From assembly GCF_013373065.1 (NCBI RefSeq), contig NZ_JABXIN010000013.1, positions 124,001-188,000 on the forward strand: a DNA stretch of 64,000 nucleotides. Reading direction: 5' to 3'. The notes below the pieces were generated by a model. The model had not been told where the DNA came from and searched no databases. It saw only the letters and a list, made by a program, of their open reading frames with translations. The position numbers and the translations under genes were made by a program. Below are positions 1-7,576 of the stretch, one piece after another. How positions within the stretch are numbered: the stretch's first letter is position 1; every line of letters starts with the position of its first letter. Source of the DNA: Algoriphagus sp. GTDB lineage: Bacteria > Bacteroidota > Bacteroidia > Cytophagales > Cyclobacteriaceae.

Positions 1-1440
1 TCCGATCCGTGGATTTTTCTCTAGCTTTTCCCGGTTTCGGTCATAGAAATGCCAGTACAGGCTATTAAAAGGACAGGCTTTTTCGCCAACTTTTTCCCGA
101 TGGCTGTAGGCACAATGATCACAGTAATTTCCTTGTTTTTTGATGTAATTCGCGGAAGAAACATAGGGTTTGGTTCCTACGATTCCTCCATCCGCAAACT
201 GGCTCATTCCACGGGTATTTGTGATTTCTACCCATTCCAGCGCATCAATGTAAATTCCCAAATACCACTGATCGACTTCATTCGGATGGATTCCGGCCAG
301 AAGTGCAAAGTTACCCGTAACCATTAAGCGCTGAATGTGATGGGCATAAGCCAGATCTAAGGACTGAGTGATGGCTTCTGAAAGGCATTTCATTTTGGTC
401 TTTCCGGTCCAAAACCAATCGGGAAGTTTCCGCTCATGTCCAAAGTAATTCAGTTGGGCATAGTCTGGCATTTTTGCCCAATAAACTCCACGCATGTATT
501 CCCGCCAACCGATAATTTGGCGAATGAATCCCTCTACTTGAGCTATCGAAATCTCGTCTTGATGACTTTCCCAATATTTTTCAACTTTTTGAACCACTTC
601 CAGTGGAGAAAGCATTTTGCTGTTCATTGCAAAGCTCAGTCGGGAATGAAATAAATAAGGATCCCAGGTGGTCAAAGCATCTTGGTAATCCCCAAAGTGT
701 ACCAACAAATTTTCGCAGAAGTAATCCAACACCTCTAGGCATTCCTGCCGAGTTGTCGGCCAAAGGAATCGTTGAGGATCAACCTCTCCAATGGTTTTTA
801 TGTTGGCCTTTTGAATACTCTCATAGAGTTCCCTGGCATCTTTCGGGTGGGTTTTGGGTTTCCGAAGGAGGCGTTTATCCTTAAGAGCAGATCGGTTTTC
901 CAGATCAAAATTCCATCTTCCCTGTACTGGCTCTTTCCCGTCCATCAGGATGTTATATTTTCGACGCATTTCCCGGTAGAAGGACTCCATCAAGTAGGTC
1001 TTTTTACCCTTGAAGAAGTTTCCTAAAAAGGCCCGATCCGTCAAAAAATGTTCAGTGCCTGAAACCTCGGTTTCGATCTCTAAGTCTGCGCAAATTGCCT
1101 TCAATTGTTTGTCCAAGCGGTATTCATCCGGGAGTTGGTATTCAAACTTTTCAATTCTGTGCTTTTTGATGCTAGTGAGAATAATTTGTTCCAGCTCCTG
1201 TAGATTGCTGGAAACGTCAATTTTAAAATAAAGAACCTGATGCCCATGCTGTTGGAGCTTTTCAGCAAAGGCTCTCATTGAAAGAAAGAAAGCGAGGATT
1301 TTTTGAATATGGTGCGTAACATAATCTGTTTCCTGACGCATTTCTGCCATCAGATAAAGTACCTGGTCGTTTTTTTGATCAAACCAAGAATGAGCTTCAT
1401 TAAGCTGATCGCCTAGAATTAGTCGTAATATTCTTGCCAT
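1..1440 (-). CDS. phrB: Iron-sulfur cryptochrome/(6-4) photolyase (FeS-BCP, PhrB type), 3' end outside window
   Basis: The first 480 codons of a photolyase-family flavoprotein run off the left edge. The N-terminus (MARILRLILGDQLN) is typical of the FeS-BCP/CryB group, which repairs UV (6-4) photoproducts or acts as a light sensor. Four cysteines fit the 4Fe-4S ligands of this family: C352, C440, C443 and C456, with the CxxC-x12-C spacing near the C-terminus. Family members bind FAD and a lumazine antenna; the lumazine-forming gene ribH lies elsewhere in the window (about 16.3 kb). The ATG directly follows the T-tract of the upstream terminator, so start or leader are unusual. The full-length protein is probably about 500 residues. 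The family call is firm; repair versus signalling cannot be told from sequence. Confidence 0.9.
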   Translation of the reverse strand, partial: MARILRLILGDQLNEAHSWFDQKNDQVLYLMAEMRQETDYVTHHIQKILAFFLSMRAFAEKLQQHGHQVLYFKIDVSSNLQELEQIILTSIKKHRIEKFEYQLPDEYRLDKQLKAICADLEIETEVSGTEHFLTDRAFLGNFFKGKKTYLMESFYREMRRKYNILMDGKEPVQGRWNFDLENRSALKDKRLLRKPKTHPKDARELYESIQKANIKTIGEVDPQRFLWPTTRQECLEVLDYFCENLLVHFGDYQDALTTWDPYLFHSRLSFAMNSKMLSPLEVVQKVEKYWESHQDEISIAQVEGFIRQIIGWREYMRGVYWAKMPDYAQLNYFGHERKLPDWFWTGKTKMKCLSEAITQSLDLAYAHHIQRLMVTGNFALLAGIHPNEVDQWYLGIYIDALEWVEITNTRGMSQFADGGIVGTKPYVSSANYIKKQGNYCDHCAYSHREKVGEKACPFNSLYWHFYDRNREKLEKNPRIG

Positions 1441-1469
1441 AAAAAAAGGCTTTACCCTAAGATAAAGCC
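1441..1469 (-). terminator. Rho-independent terminator after the first PorP gene
   Basis: On the minus strand the arms GGCTTTA and TAAAGCC (1463-1469 and 1448-1454) form a stem with an 8-nt loop, followed by seven T (1447-1441). It lies 28 nt past the stop of the PorP gene at 1497. The T-tract ends exactly at the photolyase start codon. Confidence 0.75.
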
Positions 1470-1496
1470 CCTTTGATCAACTATTGTTTACTAAAA

Positions 1497-2522
1497 TCAA
1501 TATTTAAAGCATGGCATGGAAGACTTTCTTCCAGCACCTTTCGCAGATCCTGCCAAGAAGCTGTATCGGATAGAAATTTCATTGGCACCTCCGGTAGTAG
1601 CATTCCCTAAGGAAGAAAGGGTAAAATCATGACTATACCCAATATCCAAACCTCCTCCAAGAGAGATGCCTACCAAAGCGATGATGGATTCATGATTTGG
1701 GATGGAGTTCTCTTGAATTGGAATACCCCGGTACCAAACTCCTAAGACGAGGGGTTGAATATTAATTTGAGTCCCTAAATCCAACTGGGTAAAAGGGCCT
1801 TGGTTTTTATAATTAAAGGCAAAAGTCAATTCTCGCGTACCGGTTCGTTGGTTGAAAAATTCGGTTGAAGTTCCGCCCGATAAATCCAATTTCACACCTC
1901 CATGGGCTGAAAGCTTGAGTGGAAGTTCGCTGATTTCTCCATCGATAAAGGAAATATTAGGCTGGGTTACATGATGTGCTGAAGCGCCAAACCAAAAATT
2001 ATCATTGTGGAAAAGCATTCCAAAACTGTAATCCACAAACTGGTGGCGCATGTCTTCTCCTAAGTTTTCCCCTGAAAAATCACCGATCGAACCTGTCATA
2101 TCGTCGATCTGGCTTCCAAAAACTAAATCCCCAAAATAAGCGTCACGATCCATGTAGCTCACCTGTCCACCTACTCTCAAAAAAGAACGGAATCCCAATC
2201 GGGCTCTGTAAGAGTAAGTTGCACCAATTTCGGAAACACTGAGGTTGGCCATACTTTGCTCAGAGCGATTGAAAATGATTCCAACGCCACTGTTTGCTCC
2301 AAAAATAAAATGATCAAGATATGCTGAATAGGAATTGAATGATTGATCCAATCCAGGCCATTGGTTGCGGTAATTTACCCCGATTCGGGTCATTTCGGAA
2401 GCACCAGCCATGGCTGGGTTGAGGTACAATGGGTTGGCATAGAATTGAGAATATTGCACATCCTGGGCGCGGAGGCCCAGGCTGGCAATAAAAAGGATGA
2501 TAAACGTAAAGATTCTTCTCAT
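1497..2522 (-). CDS. Type IX secretion system membrane protein, PorP/SprF family
   Basis: 341 residues with a signal peptide ending at LRA|QDVQ. After it comes the family hallmark QYSQFYANPLYLNPA, then repeated beta-strand segments ending in an aromatic-rich C-terminus, as in outer-membrane PorP/SprF proteins. In Flavobacterium johnsoniae SprF is needed to secrete the adhesin SprB and other cargo with type B C-terminal domains. Here the gene starts 3 nt after the stop of an SprB-repeat protein, so it is very likely the dedicated partner of that cargo. It closely resembles the second PorP at 4952-5983. The operon ends at the terminator at 1441-1469. Confidence 0.92.
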   Translation of the reverse strand: MRRIFTFIILFIASLGLRAQDVQYSQFYANPLYLNPAMAGASEMTRIGVNYRNQWPGLDQSFNSYSAYLDHFIFGANSGVGIIFNRSEQSMANLSVSEIGATYSYRARLGFRSFLRVGGQVSYMDRDAYFGDLVFGSQIDDMTGSIGDFSGENLGEDMRHQFVDYSFGMLFHNDNFWFGASAHHVTQPNISFIDGEISELPLKLSAHGGVKLDLSGGTSTEFFNQRTGTRELTFAFNYKNQGPFTQLDLGTQINIQPLVLGVWYRGIPIQENSIPNHESIIALVGISLGGGLDIGYSHDFTLSSLGNATTGGANEISIRYSFLAGSAKGAGRKSSMPCFKY

Positions 2523-2525
2523 AAT

Positions 2526-4592
2526 CTATCGGATTAAGGTGACACCACCGGTTTTCTCGGTTAGTTGAGAATCCCGATCGATATAGGTGATTTTGTAGAG
2601 ATAATTCCCAGGTGGAAGCAACTGTCCACGATAGGTACCATCCCAACCTTTGCTTTCCTGTGAATTGGTGAAAAAGAGTTTTTCACCCCAGGTATTAAAT
2701 ATTTCAAGGGTAATGGATTCGATATTTTTTGCCTTAGGGAAGAAGTAATCGTTCAGTCCATCTCCATTAGGAGTAAAGGCATTTGGAATGACTACTTGAG
2801 CGTCAGCGCTGGTTACCTGCACTTGATTGACTTCAACTGCAGAGCAGCCGAAAATGTCATAGCCCGTCAACTTCACTTCGAAAACACCCGGACTTTCGTA
2901 GACATGAACAGGATCTTTTTCAGTGGAAGTTAATCCGTCACCGAAGTTCCATTCCCAAGCGATGATTTCAGGAGCGATTTCACTTTCAAATAGGATGCTT
3001 TCATCTGTGAATACTTCAGATTGGCTGGTGATTTGGAGTTTTCGATATTGGAAATCCAAGCGACCGCTTCGATTTACTTCAGATGGGAAGTCCAAAACCG
3101 TAGAAGTTTTAGAGGTACAGCCATTAGCATCTGTGACAGTCACTTCTACAGTTCCCGCATTGAAATAATTTATTTCACGGGTATTAGCTGCGCCTGTGCT
3201 CCATTGAATGATGTAAGGTTCTTTACCACCGGTGATTGAAACCCAAGCATGACCTGTCACACTTCCTTGATCACAGTTGACATCCAAAGCAGATTCAATT
3301 CGGGCATTTACAGCTTCCGCTTGAGATACGGTGTAGGAACCCTGAATTTGACAGCCGGACTCATCGGTAATCGTCACCTCATAGGTTCCTGCATTTAGAT
3401 TGGATCGTTCTAGGACATCTGTTTGTCCATCAGACCATACGATAGAAGTCTTTCCTTTAGATCCAGTAAGCTTGAGGGTAATTGTTCCGTCAGGTTCTCC
3501 TCCGCAGCTTTGAGGAGTGATATCTACCAAATCTAGATTTAAAGCTGATTCAGCAGAAAGATTGACTTGCTTCTCAACTGTACATCCCGATGCGTCGGTG
3601 ATGGTAGCTAGATAAGTTCCTGCTGGGATATTTTCTAATTTTTTCCCATTAGCACCCGTATTCCATGCGATGGTGTATGGAGCGGTTCCGCCATTGATGT
3701 TCAAATCAATCCAGCCATTGCTATCTCCTGAACAAGTTGGGCTTGTGGATTGAACATTCACCTGCATGGATTGGGGTTCTTCAACCCGGTAGGAAGCTTG
3801 AAGCGTGCACCCGCCCTGATCTTGGATAAGCACCTCATAAATACCTGCTGGAACATTGCTTAGATCTTTTGTCTGAGCTCCGTTACTCCACTTATATATA
3901 TAAGGAGCAACTCCTCCATTTACATTTAGAGAGATAATACCGTCTGATTTTCCTGCGCAGGATGCATTGGAAATGGTTTCGGCAACCTCAATTCCTGCTT
4001 CCTCAGATTCGATTTGGAAGCTCACCGAAACATCACAATTGTACTTGTCCGCAACAGTAACCGTGTACGTTCCTGGCTTAAGATTAGTAGCTTCCCATAC
4101 ATCTTTCAATCCGTTGCTCCAGGTTACTTGATAGGGCTCTCCTCTCCCTACTTTAACAGAGATTTTTGCAGAACCATCTGAAGAAGACCCGCAGGAAGCA
4201 TCGGTTTTTTCAACAGGATTTAAAATAAGTGGATAAGGAGGCTGAACCACGATAGATTCTATATGCTTAAGGCCCTTTGAATCGGTGATTTCTACAGTGT
4301 ATGACCCTGCGTAGAGGTTAGTTCTATTTTGTGTGGTCTCGTGGGTATTCCAAAGGAATGTATAAGGAGGTGTTCCTCCCGTAACATCTAAGATAATACT
4401 GCCCTTTTCAGAGTGGGAGCAAAGGGCAAGTTTACCGCTTACCGAAACTTGAATGCCATCATAACTTAAGATCCGCGCATTATCTCGTTGAGGGATTTCA
4501 AAAGCAAATTGACCTTGTGCAGAAAATACCAATCCCCAGCTCATGCATAGCACAGTTATAAAAGAGCGATATGTTCTCAAAATTCTTGTCAT
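2526..4592 (-). CDS. SprB-repeat adhesin with PKD domain and gliding-type (type B) T9SS C-terminal domain
   Basis: 688 residues. A signal peptide (about 1-27, ending SAQG|Q) is followed by six SprB-type repeats of about 70 residues (roughly 50-505), each with a C-x-G-x-x-DG start, a GG-x-x-PY-x-x-x-W-x-x-G core and a GTY-x-V-T-x-TD-x-x-GC end. A PKD domain follows at about 515-595 (AWEWNFGDG) and a CHU_C/gliding-motility C-terminal domain at about 600-688, beginning VVIPNAFTPNGDGLNDYF. This architecture marks a cell-surface cargo of the type IX secretion system, small compared with SprB of F. johnsoniae. It is co-transcribed with the PorP/SprF gene 3 nt downstream. Its ligand, and any role in gliding or attachment, are unknown. 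Confidence 0.92.
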   Translation of the reverse strand: MTRILRTYRSFITVLCMSWGLVFSAQGQFAFEIPQRDNARILSYDGIQVSVSGKLALCSHSEKGSIILDVTGGTPPYTFLWNTHETTQNRTNLYAGSYTVEITDSKGLKHIESIVVQPPYPLILNPVEKTDASCGSSSDGSAKISVKVGRGEPYQVTWSNGLKDVWEATNLKPGTYTVTVADKYNCDVSVSFQIESEEAGIEVAETISNASCAGKSDGIISLNVNGGVAPYIYKWSNGAQTKDLSNVPAGIYEVLIQDQGGCTLQASYRVEEPQSMQVNVQSTSPTCSGDSNGWIDLNINGGTAPYTIAWNTGANGKKLENIPAGTYLATITDASGCTVEKQVNLSAESALNLDLVDITPQSCGGEPDGTITLKLTGSKGKTSIVWSDGQTDVLERSNLNAGTYEVTITDESGCQIQGSYTVSQAEAVNARIESALDVNCDQGSVTGHAWVSITGGKEPYIIQWSTGAANTREINYFNAGTVEVTVTDANGCTSKTSTVLDFPSEVNRSGRLDFQYRKLQITSQSEVFTDESILFESEIAPEIIAWEWNFGDGLTSTEKDPVHVYESPGVFEVKLTGYDIFGCSAVEVNQVQVTSADAQVVIPNAFTPNGDGLNDYFFPKAKNIESITLEIFNTWGEKLFFTNSQESKGWDGTYRGQLLPPGNYLYKITYIDRDSQLTEKTGGVTLIR

Positions 4593-4724
4593 GGAGACAG
4601 CACTAGTTTTCAGAAGGGTAATTTTGCCTTATAAATCGAAGTTTTTGTATTTCATTTTTTAGAATATTATTTTTTGTAAATCATATACAACAAAATGATA
4701 TTCTATAAAATCAATCATTTCGAT

Positions 4725-4754
4725 GAAAAATAGCTTAAATATTCTAATTGTCAA
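4725..4754 (-). promoter_or_regulatory. Candidate Bacteroidota promoter for the adhesin-PorP operon
   Basis: The minus strand reads TTGACA (4754-4749) and, 19 bp after its TTG, TATTTTTC (4732-4725), one mismatch from the TAnnTTTG -7 box. Position and spacing fit, but the region is AT-rich and other matches are possible. Confidence 0.35.
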
Positions 4755-4870
4755 GCGTTTGTAGGACTCGGTCAAAAATGAAATGCAGCTTAGAATTTTA
4801 TCATTTTTCTTAAAAATGTACTATTGTTCAAAAAAGCAGGGAAGTGAAACTTTTTTCTAGGGACGAAATG

Positions 4871-4893
4871 AAAAAGGCCTGAAAATCAGGCCT
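4871..4893 (-). terminator. Rho-independent terminator of the second PorP gene
   Basis: Arms AGGCCTGA (4875-4882) and TCAGGCCT (4886-4893) form an 8-bp stem with a 3-nt loop. On the minus strand it is followed by TTTTT, 58 nt past the PorP stop. Confidence 0.8.
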
Positions 4894-4951
4894 GAATAAA
4901 AAATTGAAAAAATTTTAAAATTTTTTTCTGTGAGAGGGTGTTTTTGCCAAA

Positions 4952-5983
4952 TTAATAGCGGAAACAAGGAATTGTTCGTGCCCGTTGATTTCGACTTTTG
5001 GGGTCTCCCCATAGAAAACGGTAGGTTACAGACACCTCATGAGCACCGCCAGAATTACGCATTCCCAACTTAGATACGGTATAATCAAAGGAATAACCGA
5101 TATCTAAACCGGTAGGCAGGGAGACACCAACCAAGGCTATAATTGCCTCGTTATTTGGTAAGGAATTCTTTGTAGGTAGACCTCTATACCAAAGTCCAAA
5201 AACTAATGGATCAAGATAGATTTGGGTACCAATATCCAATTGGTTAAATGGATCCTGCTGTTTGTAATTGAAGGCAAAGGAGATTGCCCGTTCTTGGTAG
5301 GCGTGCGTAAAATAATCCCGGCGACCACCTGTAAGGTCAAATTTGATTCCCCCTTGAGCAGAGATCTTCATAGGTAGTTCGGAGATCTGTCCATCAACAA
5401 AGCTTACATTCGGTTCCCCTAAATGATGTGCTGAGGCACCCAACCAGAAATTCTTGGTATAAAACATACCGCCAACTGCAAAATCAAAAAAGTTGTATCT
5501 GCTGTCGATTGGGATTCCGTCTAATTCATCGGTGATCACTCCAATATTTCCGTTGATAATGTCTATCTGGGTTCCAAAAACTAGATCCGAGAAGAAAGCA
5601 TCCCGTTGCATATAACTTGCTTGTCCGCCAAAGCGGAAAAACGTGTCCTCTCCCAATTGAAGTTTGTATGCATAAGAAAGGCCTACCTCATTAGTAGCGA
5701 GATTTGCCATGCTTTCTCGGTTACCATTAAAAATCAGACCGATGCCGGAGTTGTAATCAAAAACATAGTGATCAATGTAAAAGGAGTAAGAATTGAAGCT
5801 TTGGTCCAGTCCGGGCCATTGATTTCTATAATTGACACCGATGCGGGTAAGTTCTGAAGCTCCGGTTAGGGCAGGGTTGAGGTATAGCGGAGCTGCGTAG
5901 AATTGGGAATACTGTACATCCTGTGCTTTGCTCATAAAGCTAAGCCCAATCAGTACAATCGCTCCAATTAATTTCTTCAACAT
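4952..5983 (-). CDS. Type IX secretion system membrane protein, PorP/SprF family (second copy)
   Basis: 343 residues from the ATG at 5983 (signal peptide MLKKLIGAIVLIGLSFMSKA|Q). An in-frame ATG at 5998 would add five residues but sits almost on the -7 box at 6001-6008. The protein shares long near-identical stretches with the PorP at 1497-2522 (for example YRNQWPGLDQSFNSYS and the C-terminal PCFRY/PCFKY), so the two are paralogues from a local duplication. It is monocistronic: a terminator at 4871-4893 separates it from the adhesin operon. It probably helps T9SS cargo secretion; its specific cargo is not shown by the sequence. Confidence 0.9.
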   Translation of the reverse strand: MLKKLIGAIVLIGLSFMSKAQDVQYSQFYAAPLYLNPALTGASELTRIGVNYRNQWPGLDQSFNSYSFYIDHYVFDYNSGIGLIFNGNRESMANLATNEVGLSYAYKLQLGEDTFFRFGGQASYMQRDAFFSDLVFGTQIDIINGNIGVITDELDGIPIDSRYNFFDFAVGGMFYTKNFWLGASAHHLGEPNVSFVDGQISELPMKISAQGGIKFDLTGGRRDYFTHAYQERAISFAFNYKQQDPFNQLDIGTQIYLDPLVFGLWYRGLPTKNSLPNNEAIIALVGVSLPTGLDIGYSFDYTVSKLGMRNSGGAHEVSVTYRFLWGDPKSRNQRARTIPCFRY

Positions 5984-6000
5984 AACTTCTTCCCTCATAA

Positions 6001-6029
6001 CAAAGGTATAGTCGGCTGATTATCAAGCC
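6001..6029 (-). promoter_or_regulatory. Candidate promoter of the second PorP gene
   Basis: The minus strand carries CTTG (6029-6026), 17 bp, then TACCTTTG (6008-6001), an exact TAnnTTTG -7 box. It leaves only a short leader to the ATG at 5983 and argues against the ATG at 5998. Confidence 0.5.
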
Positions 6030-6169
6030 AAATCAAAATTCATAAAGTCTAGAAACGGCTAGGGCTTATGATTGGGGCGATCAATCAGGATGGTTTCTGT
6101 ACTTTTTACAAATGTTGTCCATCCAAATACTCAATAACTATACCAAAACAGGCTTTTTGGCCACTTTGC

Positions 6170-7402
6170 TTAGAACTCCAAGCTGACTTGATTTTTTACC
6201 AAATCTTCAAAACTTTCTCGTTTTCGGATGAGATGAGCTTTTCCTTCCCAAACCAAAACTTCCGCAGGTCTCAATCGGGAGTTGTAATTGGATGCCATAC
6301 TGTATCCGTAAGCTCCTGCGTTTTTGATGACAAGAATATCTCCCTGCCGAACTTCCGGTAATACACGGTCCGCTGCAAGCGTATCTGTTTCACAGATATA
6401 GCCTACGACATGGTACTTATTTTCGTTTCCTGCGGGATTGTTCAGGTTATACACATCGTGAAAAGCATCGTAAAGCATGGGACGGATTAAGTGATTTAGT
6501 CCAGAGTCCACTCCAACAAACGTAATGGTAGGGGTTTCCTTGACAACATTTGCCTCTACCAAGAAGTATCCCGATTCACTAACCAGAAATTTTCCCGGCT
6601 CTAGCCAAAGTTCTAGAGACCGACCGTATTGGTCACAAAAGTCCAAAAAGGCCTTTGATACTTTTTCTCCTACCTCCTTCATGTCTGTGGCGGGGTCTCC
6701 ATCCTTGTAAGCAACTTTAAAACCTCCTCCACAGTCAATAAATTGAAGGTTTGGAAAATCTTTCGCGGCGTCAAAAAGGATAGTGGCGCCTTTAAGAAAT
6801 ATCTCTGCATCCAAAATATCCGATCCTGTATGGACATGTAGTCCTACGATATTCAGGTCATAGGAAGAAACGGTTGCAAGAATTTCCGGCAACTGCTCAA
6901 TGGAGATCCCAAACTTGCTGTGCTTATGTCCTACTGAAATCTTAGCATTTCCGCCTGCAAGAATATGAGGATTAATCCGGATGCAGGCTGGAACTCGGTT
7001 GCCATATTGCTCGCCAAATTGACGCATCAAAGGGATGCTGTCCAAATTGACCATAACTCCTAATTCTACCGCTTCCTGAACTTCCGAAAAAGAAACGCCA
7101 CTTGGAGTGTACATGATCTCAGTTGGATCAAAGCCCGCTAACATCCCCAGCTTTACTTCCTCGATAGAAACTGCATCGATTCCCGCTCCGGCTTTTCGGA
7201 TCAGTTTTAATATAGAAATATTGGAAAGGGCCTTAGTGGCATATTTTATTTTTAGAGGAACTTCAGAAAAAGCGTTTTGAATGGAGCGGATTTGATTAAC
7301 AATTTTTTCTCCATCATATACATAAAGTGGCAGCCCGAATTCCTTAGCCATGGACTCCAGGCTTACTCCTTGAATTTCGGAAGGGTGTAGGTTTAAATTC
7401 AT
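6170..7402 (-). CDS. lysA: Diaminopimelate decarboxylase
   Basis: 410 residues from the ATG at 7402 (MNLNLHPSEIQG). It converts meso-diaminopimelate to L-lysine, the last step of the pathway, using PLP. The fold type III alanine-racemase-like barrel begins with YVYDGEKI, and the PLP lysine lies in KIKYATKAL. HVHTGSD, the ECGGG-like FIDCGGGF, the WLEPGKFLV segment and the C-terminal CETDTLAADR and GAYGYSMASNYN motifs follow in family order. An in-frame start at 7483 exists, but the promoter at 7420-7446 lies inside that extension. The gene stands alone; lysC, the first pathway gene, is about 7 kb away. Confidence 0.95.
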   Translation of the reverse strand: MNLNLHPSEIQGVSLESMAKEFGLPLYVYDGEKIVNQIRSIQNAFSEVPLKIKYATKALSNISILKLIRKAGAGIDAVSIEEVKLGMLAGFDPTEIMYTPSGVSFSEVQEAVELGVMVNLDSIPLMRQFGEQYGNRVPACIRINPHILAGGNAKISVGHKHSKFGISIEQLPEILATVSSYDLNIVGLHVHTGSDILDAEIFLKGATILFDAAKDFPNLQFIDCGGGFKVAYKDGDPATDMKEVGEKVSKAFLDFCDQYGRSLELWLEPGKFLVSESGYFLVEANVVKETPTITFVGVDSGLNHLIRPMLYDAFHDVYNLNNPAGNENKYHVVGYICETDTLAADRVLPEVRQGDILVIKNAGAYGYSMASNYNSRLRPAEVLVWEGKAHLIRKRESFEDLVKNQVSLEF

Positions 7403-7419
7403 GGTCTGAAATTTGCCCC

Positions 7420-7446
7420 CAAAGATAGGGATCATCCATCCAAGCA
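7420..7446 (-). promoter_or_regulatory. Candidate promoter of lysA
   Basis: The minus strand shows TATCTTTG (7427-7420), an exact TAnnTTTG box, with a TTG element (7446-7444) 16 bp upstream. It lies 17 nt before the lysA ATG and supports that start. Confidence 0.5.
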
Positions 7447-7539
7447 ACGAATGATTGGAAGCATTTCCTAGGCGGATTTTCACCCATACTTGTTAAAAAG
7501 GCTTGTCCTTGATTGTCTGCCGGTTAAATATTGTTAAGG

Positions 7540-7572
7540 ATTGATCCTCCCTTTTCAAAGGGCGTAAATTTG
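7540..7572 (+). promoter_or_regulatory. Candidate promoter of the sensor kinase operon, nearly leaderless
   Basis: ATTG (7540-7543), 21 bp, then TAAATTTG (7565-7572), an exact TAnnTTTG box. The box ends only 4 bp before the ATG at 7577, so transcription should start at or within a few bases of the start codon. Confidence 0.45.
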
Positions 7573-7576
7573 TGTG

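Larger units (their letters stand above)
4593..4951. other. AT-rich 359-bp intergenic region between the adhesin operon and the second PorP gene
   Basis: No open frame of note. It holds the terminator of the upstream PorP gene (4871-4893) and a candidate promoter for the adhesin gene (4725-4754). That promoter would give a leader of about 130 nt. The rest is A/T tracts without clear structure. Confidence 0.6.

Noticed and set aside
7403..7483. Upstream extension of lysA
   Set aside because: A TAnnTTTG promoter box lies inside it and the family starts near MNLN.
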